This document shows positions 47,778-56,957 of a stretch of DNA of 64,000 nt, one piece after another. Under the pieces are notes generated by a model that saw only the letters and a list, made by a program, of their open reading frames with translations, was not told where the DNA came from and ran no database searches. The first letter of the stretch is position 1. The number at the start of each line of letters is the position of its first letter. This stretch comes from Streptomyces agglomeratus. GTDB lineage: Bacteria > Actinomycetota > Actinomycetes > Streptomycetales > Streptomycetaceae. The position numbers were made by a program, and so were the translations under genes. The stretch is from NCBI RefSeq assembly GCF_001746415.1, contig NZ_MEHJ01000001.1, positions 4,842,501 through 4,906,500 on the forward strand, read 5' to 3'.

Positions 47778-48695
47778 ATGCGCGCCCAGTTCGTCCTGTC
47801 GGAGATCGGCGTCGGTCTCCGCCGGAACCTCACCATGACCTTCGCGGTGGTCATCTCCGTCGCTCTCTCCCTCGCGCTCTTCGGCGGGGCGCTGCTCATG
47901 CGCGAGCAGGTGAGCACGATGAAGGGCTACTGGTACGACAAGGTCAACGTCTCCATCTTCTTCTGCAACAAGAACGACGCGGAGACCATCCCCAAGTGCG
48001 CCAAGGGGGCGGTCACCGCCGAGCAGAAGAAGCAGGTCTACGCCGACCTCGACAAGATGGACATCGTCAAGAAGATCGATTACGAGTCGGCAGACCAGGC
48101 GTTCAAGCACTACAAGGAGCAGTTCGGGGACTCCTCGATGGCCGACACCATCACCCCGGACCAGATGCAGGAGTCGTACCGGGTCAAGCTCAAGGACCCG
48201 GAGAAGTACAAGGTGGTGGCGACCGCGTTCGCCGGCCGGGACGGCGTGCAGTCGGTCCAGGACCAACGCGGCATCCTCGACAACCTCTTCGAGCTGATGA
48301 ACGGCATGAACGTGGCCGCGCTCTGCGTGATGGCCCTGATGCTCGTCATCGCGCTGATGCTGATCGTCAACACCGTGCGCGTCTCCGCCTTCAGCCGTCG
48401 GCGTGAGACCGGCATCATGCGGCTCGTCGGCGCGTCCAGCTTCTACATCCAGATGCCGTTCATCATGGAGGCCGCGTTCGCCGGCCTGATCGGCGGCGTG
48501 GCGGCCTGCGGAATGCTGCTCGTGGGACGGTACTTCCTCATCGACCACGGCCTGGCGCTGTCCGAGAAGCTGACCCTCGTGAACTTCATCGGCTGGGACG
48601 CGGTGCTGGCCAAGCTGCCGCTGGTGATCGCGATCGGCCTGCTGATGCCGGCGCTCGCGGGCTTCGTGGCGCTGCGCAAGTACCTCAAGGTGTGA
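47778..48695 (+). CDS. ftsX: Cell division protein FtsX
   Basis: A 305-aa FtsX with an N-terminal TM, an extracytoplasmic domain of about 130 residues containing a Cys pair (FFCNKNDAETIPKC), then three further transmembrane segments (FtsX fold, ending LPLVIAIGLLMPALAGFVAL). The extracytoplasmic loop is the expected contact site for peptidoglycan hydrolases. The gene forms a tight operon with ftsE and is probably cotranscribed with the downstream S41 protease gene, 68 bases away. Confidence 0.96.
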   Translation: MRAQFVLSEIGVGLRRNLTMTFAVVISVALSLALFGGALLMREQVSTMKGYWYDKVNVSIFFCNKNDAETIPKCAKGAVTAEQKKQVYADLDKMDIVKKIDYESADQAFKHYKEQFGDSSMADTITPDQMQESYRVKLKDPEKYKVVATAFAGRDGVQSVQDQRGILDNLFELMNGMNVAALCVMALMLVIALMLIVNTVRVSAFSRRRETGIMRLVGASSFYIQMPFIMEAAFAGLIGGVAACGMLLVGRYFLIDHGLALSEKLTLVNFIGWDAVLAKLPLVIAIGLLMPALAGFVALRKYLKV

Positions 48696-48763
48696 CATGA
48701 GCCCCTGGCGCCGTACGGTCAACCGACCGTGCGGCGCCCTTCGTTTGTCCTAGACTCGGCGCC

Positions 48764-49927
48764 ATGTCCGGCCCTGAAGTCACTCTTCGGCCCCGCGGTG
48801 TCCGCCGCGGGGCGGCCCTGACACTGGTTTTCGCGACCGTACTCGTCACCGCTGCCGCCACCGACTGCTGGCGCGAGGACGAGAAGTCCCCGGCGCTGTC
48901 CGCCCGTTCCGTCGCGGCCACGGCCGACCGGGAAGCGGTGGCAGCCGCCGCGGCCCAGGCGATGGCCGACGGCAAGTCCGGCAAGGAGGCGGCCGAAGAG
49001 GTCGTCAGCCGCAGCGGAGACCGCTGGGGCGCGGTCTACGACCCGTCCGAGTACGAGGAGTTCGAGCAGGCGCTCGACGGCGAGTACACGGGCGTCGGAC
49101 TGTGGGCCGAGCGCGCCGCGGACGGCCGCGTCGAGGTGTCCAGGGTGCAGCGCGGCGGCCCCGCCGAACGGTCCGGGATCAGGCCCGGCGACCGGCTGCG
49201 CACGATCGACGGGCGGCCGGTGGAGAACCGCCCCGTCACCGAGGTCGTCCAGCTCCTGCGCGGCGACGGCGGGCAGGAGGCCGGAAGCACGGTCGTGCTC
49301 GGTCTGGAGCGCGGTACGCACCGGTGGAGCGAGCGGCTGCGGCGTGCGCGGCTGACCACCGAGGCCGTCACCGTCCGGCGCCTCGCGGACAGAGCCACGA
49401 TGATCAGGGTGGCGTCCTTCACCAGGGGTTCGGGGAAGCGGGTCCGGGAGGCCGTCCGCGCCGTACCGAAGGACCACGGCGTACTGCTCGACCTGCGCGG
49501 CAACGGCGGCGGGCTCGTCACCGAGGCCGTCACCGCCGCTTCGGCCTTCCTCGACGGCGGGCTGGTCGCGACGTACGACGTGGAGGGCGAGGAGCGCGCG
49601 CTGTACGCGGAGCAGGGCGGGGACACCGACCGGCCCGTCGTGGCGCTCGTCGACGGCGGCACCATGAGCGCGGCGGAGCTGGTCACGGGCGCGCTCCAGG
49701 ACCGCGGCCGGGCGGTCACGGTCGGTTCGCGCACGTTCGGCAAGGGCTCGGTGCAGATGCCGAGCCGCCTGCCGGACGGCTCCGTGGCCGAGCTCACCGT
49801 CGGTCACTACCGCACTCCCGCCGGTCACAGGGTCGACGGCAGGGGCATCAGCCCGGACCTCGCGGTGAGCGAACGGGCCGAAGAACGGGCCCGCACAGTA
49901 TTGAGTGGCCTCGGGGGAGGGTCATAG
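48764..49927 (+). CDS. S41 family carboxy-terminal processing protease
   Basis: A 387-aa exported CtpA-like protease. The N-terminal signal anchor (AALTLVFATVLVTAAA) is followed by a PDZ domain (about 110-190; SGIRPGDRLRTIDGRPV) and the S41 catalytic domain with the nucleophile Ser in DGGTMSAAEL and the general-base Lys in GSRTFGKGSVQ, giving the Ser/Lys dyad. Substrates cannot be predicted; location between ftsX and smpB is conserved in streptomycetes as I recall. Its stop is 18 bases from the smpB start. Confidence 0.92.
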   Translation: MSGPEVTLRPRGVRRGAALTLVFATVLVTAAATDCWREDEKSPALSARSVAATADREAVAAAAAQAMADGKSGKEAAEEVVSRSGDRWGAVYDPSEYEEFEQALDGEYTGVGLWAERAADGRVEVSRVQRGGPAERSGIRPGDRLRTIDGRPVENRPVTEVVQLLRGDGGQEAGSTVVLGLERGTHRWSERLRRARLTTEAVTVRRLADRATMIRVASFTRGSGKRVREAVRAVPKDHGVLLDLRGNGGGLVTEAVTAASAFLDGGLVATYDVEGEERALYAEQGGDTDRPVVALVDGGTMSAAELVTGALQDRGRAVTVGSRTFGKGSVQMPSRLPDGSVAELTVGHYRTPAGHRVDGRGISPDLAVSERAEERARTVLSGLGGGS

Positions 49928-49945
49928 TGCGAAAATGGCCGCACT

Positions 49946-50431
49946 ATGGCTAAGGAAAAAGGGCGCAAGATGATCGCGCAGAACAAGAAGGCGCGACACG
50001 ACTACCTCATCATCGACACCTACGAGGCCGGCATGGTCCTGACCGGCACCGAGGTGAAGTCCCTGCGCCAGGGACGCGCCTCGCTGGTGGACGGCTTCGT
50101 ACAGCTCGACGGGGGCGAGGCGTGGCTGCACAACGTCCACGTGCCCGAGTACACGCAGGGCACATGGACCAACCACTCCGCGCGCCGCAAGCGCAAGCTG
50201 CTGCTGAACCGGGTGGAGATCGACAAGCTCGCGAGCAAGTCGCAGGAGACGGGCCACACGATCGTGCCGCTCGCGATGTACTTCAAGGACGGCCGGGCGA
50301 AGATCGAGATCGCGCTGGCCAAGGGCAAGAAGGAGTACGACAAGCGGCAGACGCTGCGCGAGAAGCAGGACCTGCGGGAGACGAACCGGGCGATCTCGGC
50401 GGTCAAGCGCAAGGAGCGCGGGCGGATCTGA
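49946..50431 (+). CDS. smpB: SsrA-binding protein SmpB
   Basis: A 161-aa SmpB with the family blocks [35 protein letters not shown] and LWLHN-type segment [12 protein letters not shown], and the basic C-terminal tail [23 protein letters not shown] that inserts into the ribosome. With tmRNA it rescues stalled ribosomes by trans-translation. The ssrA gene follows 106 bases downstream, a common co-localisation. Confidence 0.97.
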   Translation: MAKEKGRKMIAQNKKARHDYLIIDTYEAGMVLTGTEVKSLRQGRASLVDGFVQLDGGEAWLHNVHVPEYTQGTWTNHSARRKRKLLLNRVEIDKLASKSQETGHTIVPLAMYFKDGRAKIEIALAKGKKEYDKRQTLREKQDLRETNRAISAVKRKERGRI

Positions 50432-50537
50432 GGGCGCGCCGCCGGCCGGCAGGAATAGGCTGGCACGGTCGTGCGTTGTTCACGTACGATGGCGCTTGTG
50501 CCCCTCGGGGTGCGGCACCACCTTGATAAAAAAACAT

Positions 50538-50907
50538 GGGGATGATCGGTTTCGACAGCGGATGTCGAGGCAGGGGAAGCGAGTCGAGGAAGCGGCAATG
50601 ATCTCGTTAACCATATGTCGCAACCAATAATCGCCGATTCCAAGCGCGATTCCTTCGCCCTCGCTGCCTAAGTAGCGACTTAGCGAAGTGTCAGCCCGGG
50701 GGTGTTCCCGACCCGGATCCTGGCATCATCAAGGGAACTAAACCACTCGGTCCGGTCACGGGATCGGGTGGGAAATCAAACAGTGACTGAGCCCGTCGGA
50801 GACTTGTCCGTGTGATCTCCGGGGCCGAGAAAAGCGTAGCGGACTGCACTCGGAGAAGCCCTGGTTCTGCACCGTTGGACGCGGGTTCGATTCCCGCCAT
50901 CTCCACA
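50538..50907 (+). ncRNA. ssrA: tmRNA (transfer-messenger RNA)
   Basis: A one-piece tmRNA. The 5' end GGGGATGATCGGTTTCGACAGC pairs with the 3' end CATCTCC, and the T-arm-like GGGTTCGATTCCCGCC lies just before that end, so it forms a tRNA-like structure. The tag open frame is inside (50633-50671). The mature end after CATCTCCA is not followed by an encoded CCA (ACA instead), so CCA would be added. The mature 5' boundary is set by the acceptor stem and may be shorter than the precursor. Confidence 0.95.
50633..50671 (+). CDS. tmRNA proteolysis tag, ADSKRDSFALAA
   Basis: The resume codon GCC at 50633 starts a 12-codon frame ending FALAA before TAA, preceded by the conserved-looking AATAATC. The ALAA end is the standard degradation signal. 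It is translated only in the trans-translation context. Confidence 0.85.
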   Translation, partial: ADSKRDSFALAA

Positions 50908-50924
50908 ATTCCCATGTGAGGCCG

Positions 50925-50954
50925 AGGCCCCGCTGTCCTAGGACGGCGGGGCCT
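50925..50954. terminator. Terminator of ssrA, overlapping the end of the MFS gene
   Basis: AGGCCCCGC / GCGGGGCCT, with CTTTG following, 18 bases beyond the tmRNA 3' end. The stop codon of the convergent MFS gene lies inside the hairpin. Confidence 0.85.
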
Positions 50955-52277
50955 TTGTCGTACGTTCCGTCCGGCCCTGCGCCGTGGGCCGCCCCGCCGC
51001 GCACAGCAGCAGCGCGAGGGCCGCGGCCGCCACGGGCGCCGCGTAGCCGGAGGCCGGGGCCGTGTGTTCCGCCAGCCAGCCGCCCGTCGCCGAACCCGCG
51101 GCTATGCCGCCCAGGAGCGCGGTGACGGCCAGCGTCATGCCCTCGTTCAACTGGGCCTGCGGGACGACGCGTTGCAGCAGGGTCATGCCGGTGACCATGG
51201 TGGGGGCGGTGGCCGCTCCGGCCAGGAGCAGGGCGCCCGCGACGGCGGCCAGCGAGCCCGTGGAGGCCGCCAGCAGGGGCAGGGACATCAGCAGGGTCAT
51301 GGCCCCGACGCACGCGAGCAGTCGGCGGTGCGGGTTCGCCGCCGGGCGGGCCGAGCCGTACAGCAGCCCCGCCGCACAGGACCCGGCTGCCTGGAGGGCG
51401 AGCACCGGGCCCGCCGCGGCGCCGTGGCCGAGACCGTCGGCGAAGGCCAGGGTGACGACCTCCATGGAGCCGAACACCGCTCCGGTGGCGAGGAAGACCG
51501 CGAGCAGTGCGGGCATGCCGGGCAGCCGCAGCGGCGAGCGGGTGTCCGTCGCGCGGGGTGCGACGGGCGGTTCCGTGGCGCGCTGGGCGGCGAAGATCAC
51601 GACGCCGGTCATCAGCAGGACCGCTCCGGTCAGGGTGCCGGCCTCGGGGAAGAGCGCCGTACAGAGGAAGGCGGCGGCGACCGGGCCGAGCATGAAGCAC
51701 AGCTCGTCGGCGGCCTGCTCGAAGGAGTTGGCGGTGTGCCGGGCCGCCGGATCGTCCCGGTACAGGTGGGCCCAGCGGGCGCGGGACATGCCGCCCGTGT
51801 TGGGGGTGGTGGCGGTGGCGGCGTACGCGGCGAAGAGCGTCCAGTCCGGCGCCCCGTGGCGGACGCACAGGAGCAGGGCGAGCGAGCCGAGTACCGCGAC
51901 GGCGGTGGCGGGCACCGCGACGCGGGCCTGGCCGTGCCGGTCGACGAGCCGGGCCGTCCAGGGCGCGACGAGCGCGGTGACGGCCAGACCGACCGCGGTG
52001 ACGGCCCCCGCCAGGGCGTACGAGCCGCGCGAACCGGCGATCATCATGACCGCGCTCACGCTGAACATGCCCATCGGGAGGCGGGCCAGGAGATTGCCCG
52101 CCGTGAAGGCGCGGGCGCCGGGGTGGCGAAGAGGCGCCGGTAGGGGGAGAACCGGCGGGAGAGGCGGCCGGGGGCAAGGCGTCGCGGTGCGCCGACGTGG
52201 TGGCCGGGGCGAGGCGCGGCGATCAGTACGTCGCCGGACACGGCCAGGAAAGGGGAAGGGGGTTCGTGGAGGGGCAT
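50938..52277 (-). pseudogene. MFS transporter, frameshifted near the N-terminus as sequenced
   Basis: The main frame (to about 52120) encodes an MFS protein with about 12 hydrophobic segments and the intracellular TARLVDRHGQARVAV motif between TM2 and TM3. In the intact version the N-terminus would read SPYRRLFATPGARAFTAGNLLARLP, a standard MFS start, but here SPYRRLFATP is in the frame that starts at ATG 52277 and GARAFTAGNLL is in another. One missing C at the CCGGGG stretch (52118-52123) explains this. Substrate is unknown. The gene is convergent with ssrA and divergent from the LysR gene. Confidence 0.82.
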
Positions 52278-52360
52278 GGATCAAGCTTCCCGTCGGCGGT
52301 CGTCGGCGGTCCAACACCTGCTGGGAGCGGATTGACGCAGTCCCGTTGTAGGTTCACGGC

Positions 52361-53395
52361 GTGCCCCATGACATCGAGCCCCGCCTGCTGCGCGCCTTCG
52401 AGGCGGTCGCCGCGGATCTTCACTTCACCCGCGCCGCGGCCAGGCTGTACGTCGCCCAGCAGGCGCTGAGCCGCGACGTCCGGCGCCTTGAGCGGGAGTT
52501 GGGCTCGGAGCTGTTCGTACGGTCCACCCGGAGCGTGTCGCTGACGGCGGAGGGCGAGCGGTTCCTGCCGTACGCACGGCGGGTGCTGGCGGCGTACGAC
52601 GAGCTGGGCGCGGCCTGGGCCGCCGACGAGCGGCCGCTGGTCGTGGACGTCGGCGCGTCGGTCGGCACCGCCTACCAGGTGCTGGAGGCGACGCGGGCGG
52701 CCGCGCCCGACATCGAGTTCGTGGCCCGCTTCCACAGCGGTCTCACGGGCGCGTCCGCCGCGATCGTCGCCGGCCGGCTGGACGTGTCCTCGGGGCGGGT
52801 GGCGGGGCTCGATCCCGCCGTGCTCGACCAGCTGGAGCACCGGCCGGTGCGGTTCGAGCGGATGGCCGTACTGCTCTGCGAGGGCCATCCGCTGGCCGCG
52901 CTGGACGAGGTGCCGCTGGACGCGCTCGCGGGGGAGACCCTCTACGCGGCGGCCGGCAACGCGGCCACCGCCGAGTGGACCGATCTGGCGGAACGGCTCT
53001 TCGCCGGGCGGGGCATCGAGGTGGCCGCGCCGTTCCCGGAGATCGAGGGCGTCGAGGAGTTCGTCCGGGTGGTCCGCAAGCGGCGCTGGTCGGTCCTGGC
53101 GAGTACCGAATTCGTCGCGGTTCCCGGTATGGAGCTGCGGCCGATCGTGGACCCCGTACCGCTGTCGCCCATCTCGCTCGTCTGGCGAAAGGGTCTCCGT
53201 CACAAGGGGCTCGACGCGCTGCGCGAGACCGCCGACGGCCTGGCGGAGCGGCACGGCTGGCTGGACGTGCCCGCGGACGGCTGGCTTCCCGAGGCCGATA
53301 TGTCGCTGATGCTCGCCGGCACCCGACCCGGCACGCGGCCCGGCAGCCGGACGGCCACCGGCGTGGAGCCGGGCGGCGGGGCGTCCAGAAGTTGA
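52361..53395 (+). CDS. LysR family transcriptional regulator
   Basis: A 344-aa LysR-type regulator with N-terminal HTH LHFTRAAARLYVAQQALSRDVRRLERELGSELFVRSTRSVSLT and a C-terminal inducer-binding domain with FERMAVLLCEGHPLAALDEVPL. The final about 40 residues (PGTRPGSRTATGV) are an atypical Arg/Thr/Gly-rich tail. Start GTG at 52361. It is divergent from the MFS gene, 83 bases between starts, so it probably regulates that transporter. Confidence 0.92.
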   Translation: MPHDIEPRLLRAFEAVAADLHFTRAAARLYVAQQALSRDVRRLERELGSELFVRSTRSVSLTAEGERFLPYARRVLAAYDELGAAWAADERPLVVDVGASVGTAYQVLEATRAAAPDIEFVARFHSGLTGASAAIVAGRLDVSSGRVAGLDPAVLDQLEHRPVRFERMAVLLCEGHPLAALDEVPLDALAGETLYAAAGNAATAEWTDLAERLFAGRGIEVAAPFPEIEGVEEFVRVVRKRRWSVLASTEFVAVPGMELRPIVDPVPLSPISLVWRKGLRHKGLDALRETADGLAERHGWLDVPADGWLPEADMSLMLAGTRPGTRPGSRTATGVEPGGGASRS

Positions 53396-53522
53396 AAACG
53401 CTCACACCACCCGCCGCGGCGGGGTGAGAGCAAGGTTGCGCGCCGGTCACCTCACGGCACGGGGTTGAAATTTGCTGTCCCTAGCGTCGGCCCCACGACC
53501 CGAATACTCGTGGAGGCGCGTG

Positions 53523-54854
53523 ATGGCAGGCCGGTGGATCGAACAGTGGGACCCCGAGGACGAGACCTTCTGGAAGGAATCAGGAGAGCGGATCGCCCGC
53601 CGCAACCTCATCTTCTCCGTACTCTCCGAGCACATCGGCTTCTCCATCTGGACCCTCTGGTCCGTCATGGTGCTCTTCATGGGCCCGGAGTACGGCATCG
53701 ACCCGGCGGGCAAGTTCTTCCTGATCGCCACCGCCACCCTCGTCGGCGCCGTCGTCCGCGTGCCCTACACCTTCGCCGTGGCCCGCTTCGGCGGCCGGAA
53801 CTGGACCGTGTTCAGCGCGCTGATGCTGCTGCTGCCCACGGGCGCGGCGTACGCCGTCATGGAGCCCGGCACGTCGTACACCACCTTCATGGTGGTGGCC
53901 GCGCTCACCGGCGTCGGCGGTGGGAACTTCGCCTCCTCCATGACCAACATCAACTCCTTCTTCCCGCTCCGTAAGAAGGGCTGGGCGCTGGGCCTGAACG
54001 CGGGCGGCGGCAACATCGGCGTACCCGTGGTCCAGCTCATGGGCCTGCTGGTCATCGCGGTGGCCGGCGCGACCCACCCCCGCGTCCTGCTGGCCACGTA
54101 CATCCCGCTCATCGTCGTCGCGGCGGTGTGCGCGGCGCTCTACATGGACAACCTGGCACCCGTACGCAACGACACGGGGGCGGCGAAGGCGGCGGTGCGC
54201 GACCGGCACACCTGGATCATGGCCTTCCTCTACATCGGGACGTTCGGCTCCTTCATCGGCTACAGCTTCGCCTTCGGCCTGGTCCTCCAGACCCAGTTCG
54301 GCCGTACGCCGCTCCAGGCGGCCTCGCTCACCTTCATCGGCCCGCTCCTCGGCTCGCTGATCCGCCCCCTCGGCGGCTCCCTCGCCGACCGCTTCGGCGG
54401 CGCCCGCATCACCCTGTGGAACTTCGCGGCGATGGCGGCGGCCACCTCGGTGGTCGTCTACGCCTCCACCACCAAGTCCCTGCCGGTCTTCCTGACGGGC
54501 TTCACCGCGCTGTTCGTCCTGTCGGGCCTCGGCAACGGTTCGACGTACAAGATGATCCCGGCGATCTTCCAGGCCAAGGCGCTGGCCAAGGGCATGGAGG
54601 GCGAGGCCGCGGCGGCGTACGGACGACGGCTCTCCGGAGCCTCCATGGGGCTCATCGGCGCGGTCGGCGCGCTGGGCGGACTCGCGATCAACCTCGCCTT
54701 CCGCCAGTCCTTCCAGACGGCCGGCACGGGCACGGCGGCCTTCGCGGCCTTCCTCGCCTTCTATGCCGCGTGCTTCACCGTCACCTGGGCGGTATACCTT
54801 CGGCGTCCGGTGGCCGTACCGGCGAAGCCGCAGCTCACGTATGCCGAGGTGTGA
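53523..54854 (+). CDS. Nitrate/nitrite transporter (NarK family, MFS)
   Basis: A 443-aa 12-TM transporter. The nitrate signature is visible as LGLNAGGGNIGVPVVQL (near 155-171) and again as LSGLGNGSTYKMIPAI, matching the NNP family motif that binds nitrate. The N-terminus (MAGRWIEQWDPEDETFWKE) is a classic NarK2/NasA-type Streptomyces start. ATG 53523 follows GGAGGCGCGTG. The HemD-like gene follows 114 bases away; nitrate uptake and siroheme synthesis would belong to the same nitrogen assimilation task. Confidence 0.92.
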   Translation: MAGRWIEQWDPEDETFWKESGERIARRNLIFSVLSEHIGFSIWTLWSVMVLFMGPEYGIDPAGKFFLIATATLVGAVVRVPYTFAVARFGGRNWTVFSALMLLLPTGAAYAVMEPGTSYTTFMVVAALTGVGGGNFASSMTNINSFFPLRKKGWALGLNAGGGNIGVPVVQLMGLLVIAVAGATHPRVLLATYIPLIVVAAVCAALYMDNLAPVRNDTGAAKAAVRDRHTWIMAFLYIGTFGSFIGYSFAFGLVLQTQFGRTPLQAASLTFIGPLLGSLIRPLGGSLADRFGGARITLWNFAAMAAATSVVVYASTTKSLPVFLTGFTALFVLSGLGNGSTYKMIPAIFQAKALAKGMEGEAAAAYGRRLSGASMGLIGAVGALGGLAINLAFRQSFQTAGTGTAAFAAFLAFYAACFTVTWAVYLRRPVAVPAKPQLTYAEV

Positions 54855-54968
54855 GCCGCGCAGGTCCGTAACGGCCGGGAAATACGGAAGAACCGAGTCT
54901 GTCATGTGATGTTGACAGGCTCGGCCCTCCGCATCACCAGCACAGCGGTACTGAGAGCCGGGTACGCG

Positions 54969-56153
54969 ATGTCCGTGAACAACGCCAAGCAAGACGAAGC
55001 ACAGCCGGAGCCCCAGCCGGATCCCCAGCACGGCCCGCTGGCGGGCTTCACCGTGGGCGTCACCGCCGCCCGGCGCGCCGACGAGCTGGGCACGCTGCTG
55101 ACGCGGCGCGGCGCGGCGGTCCTGCACGCGCCCGCGCTGCGGATCGTGCCGCTGGCCGACGACAGCGAGCTGCTCGCCACCACGAAGCAGCTCATCGACC
55201 ACGCGCCGGACGTCGTGATCGCGACGACGGCGATCGGCTTCCGGGGCTGGGTGGAGGCGGCGGACGGCTGGGGCCTGGGCGAGGCACTGCTCGCCCGGCT
55301 CCAGGGCGTCGAACTCCTCGCGCGCGGCCCCAAGGTCAAGGGCGCGATCCGGGCGGCGGGTCTCACCGAGGAGTGGTCACCCACCTCCGAGTCCATGGCG
55401 GAGGTCCTCGACCGGCTCCTCGCCGAAGGCGTGGCGGGCCGCCGCGTCGCGATCCAGCTGCACGGCGAACCGCTGCCCGGCTTCGTGGAGGCGCTGCGGG
55501 CCGGCGGCGCGGAGGTGGTGGGCGTTCCCGTCTACCGCTGGATGCCGCCCGAGGACATCGCGCCGCTGGACCGCCTCATCGACGCGACGCTCTCCCGCGG
55601 CGTGGACGCCCTCGCCTTCACCAGCGCCCCGGCGGCGGCGTCGCTGCTCTCCCGGGCCGAGGACCGGGGTCTGCTGCCGGACCTCCTCGCGGCGCTGAGC
55701 CACGACGTACTGTCGGCCTGCGTGGGCCCCGTCACCGCCCTGCCCCTCCAGGCGCACGGCATCGACACGGTCCAGCCGGACCGGTTCCGCCTGGGCCCGC
55801 TGGTCCAGCTGATCTGCCGCGAACTGCCGGGCCGCGCCCGCACCCTGCCGGTCGCCGGCCGCAGCATCGAGATCCGGGGCCATGCGGTCGTGGTCGACGG
55901 CGAACTGCGCCCGGTGCCGCCGGCGGGCATGTCCTTGCTGCGGACCCTGGTCCGCCGCCCCGGCTGGGTCGTCTCCCGGGCGGACCTCCTGCGCGCGCTG
56001 CCGGGTTCCGGCCGCGACGAGCACGCCGTGGAAACGGCGATGGCCCGCCTCCGTACCTCCCTCGGCACGCCCAACCTGATCCAGACGGTGGTCAAGCGCG
56101 GATACCGCCTGGCGCTGGACCCGTCGGCGGACACGAAGTACGCGGACACGTAG
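54969..56153 (+). CDS. Uroporphyrinogen-III synthase domain fused to a winged-helix DNA-binding domain
   Basis: A 394-aa fusion. Residues about 15-270 form a HemD domain (GFTVGVTAARRADELGTLLTRRGAAV ... VDALAFTSAPAAASLLSRAED), which cyclises hydroxymethylbilane to uroporphyrinogen III. The C-terminal 100 residues (IRGHAVVVDGELRPVPPAGMSLLRTLV ... GWVVSRADLL ... ETAMARLRTSLG ... VVKRGYRL) are an OmpR-type effector domain. Such HemD-regulator fusions are known in actinobacteria. The ATG at 54969 is chosen; a methionine at 54906 would add 21 residues. Confidence 0.9.
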   Translation: MSVNNAKQDEAQPEPQPDPQHGPLAGFTVGVTAARRADELGTLLTRRGAAVLHAPALRIVPLADDSELLATTKQLIDHAPDVVIATTAIGFRGWVEAADGWGLGEALLARLQGVELLARGPKVKGAIRAAGLTEEWSPTSESMAEVLDRLLAEGVAGRRVAIQLHGEPLPGFVEALRAGGAEVVGVPVYRWMPPEDIAPLDRLIDATLSRGVDALAFTSAPAAASLLSRAEDRGLLPDLLAALSHDVLSACVGPVTALPLQAHGIDTVQPDRFRLGPLVQLICRELPGRARTLPVAGRSIEIRGHAVVVDGELRPVPPAGMSLLRTLVRRPGWVVSRADLLRALPGSGRDEHAVETAMARLRTSLGTPNLIQTVVKRGYRLALDPSADTKYADT

Positions 56154-56279
56154 CCGCCCCCGAACGAGTCCACGGTGCGGAAGGGGACGTGTTCGGGGCG
56201 CTCCCCTTCCGGCCGGCCCCGCCGCCGGGCACTCTGGGGGGACGACACCCACCGGTAACCCCGAGGCGGTGACAGGCGC

Positions 56280-56867
56280 ATGGCAGCGGGCACAGGCTCG
56301 TGCGAGATGCGGTTCGATTCCGGACGGCCATGTCTGGACCTGGTGGCGACAGGCGCGTACCCCACCGAGCAGCTCAGCCACCCCGCGCGCCTGCGGGAGT
56401 GGCTCGTGGGCTCCGGTCTCGTACCCGCCGGGACGCGACTGGACGCGGTCGACGACGAGTGGCTCCACCGGTTCACCGAAGTACGCGCGTACGTCACGGA
56501 GTTGGCCCACGCGGAACTCGCCCGCCGCCCCGCCCTCCGGGCCCTGCGCCACATCAACACCCTCGCCACCGCCCCACCTCCCGGCATCCGAGCGGTACGC
56601 ACCCCCGACGGCACCTGGCGCAGGACCCTGAGCGACGCCCCCGCCTGCGCCCCGCTGCTCGCCGCCGTCGCCCGCGACACGGTGGACCTCCTGACCGACC
56701 CGGCCGCCCGCGCCCTGCTGCGCCAGTGCGAGGGCGACAACTGCCGCCGCCTGTACCTCGACACGTCCAGGGGCCGCCGCAGGCGCTGGTGCTCCAGCGA
56801 GGTGTGCGGCAACCGGGAACGAGTGGCCCGGCACCGGCGCCGAACGACGGCCGGGTCCGGCGGCTGA
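56280..56867 (+). CDS. CGNR zinc finger domain-containing protein
   Basis: A 195-aa protein with an ABATE-like N-terminal domain starting CEMRFDSGRPCLDLVATG, and a C-terminal treble-clef zinc finger with CEGDNCRRLYLD and WCSSEVCGNRERVARHRRR, the name-giving CGNR motif. Most such proteins are thought to be ligand-responsive DNA-binding regulators. It stands alone between the HemD fusion and sigU. Confidence 0.9.
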   Translation: MAAGTGSCEMRFDSGRPCLDLVATGAYPTEQLSHPARLREWLVGSGLVPAGTRLDAVDDEWLHRFTEVRAYVTELAHAELARRPALRALRHINTLATAPPPGIRAVRTPDGTWRRTLSDAPACAPLLAAVARDTVDLLTDPAARALLRQCEGDNCRRLYLDTSRGRRRRWCSSEVCGNRERVARHRRRTTAGSGG

Positions 56868-56957
56868 AAAGTTTTTCGGATCACGTTGAGTCGATCGACG
56901 AACGCCTGCGTAGTGATGGGGGAGGGAGCCAGACAGGGTCTCGACCGGGAGGTTCGG

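Noticed and set aside
50691..50915. A 74-codon minus-strand frame over the tmRNA 3' part with an MAGIEPASNGAEP-like start
   Set aside because: It is the antisense of the tRNA-like domain and matches a type of spurious annotation known near tmRNA/tRNA ends.
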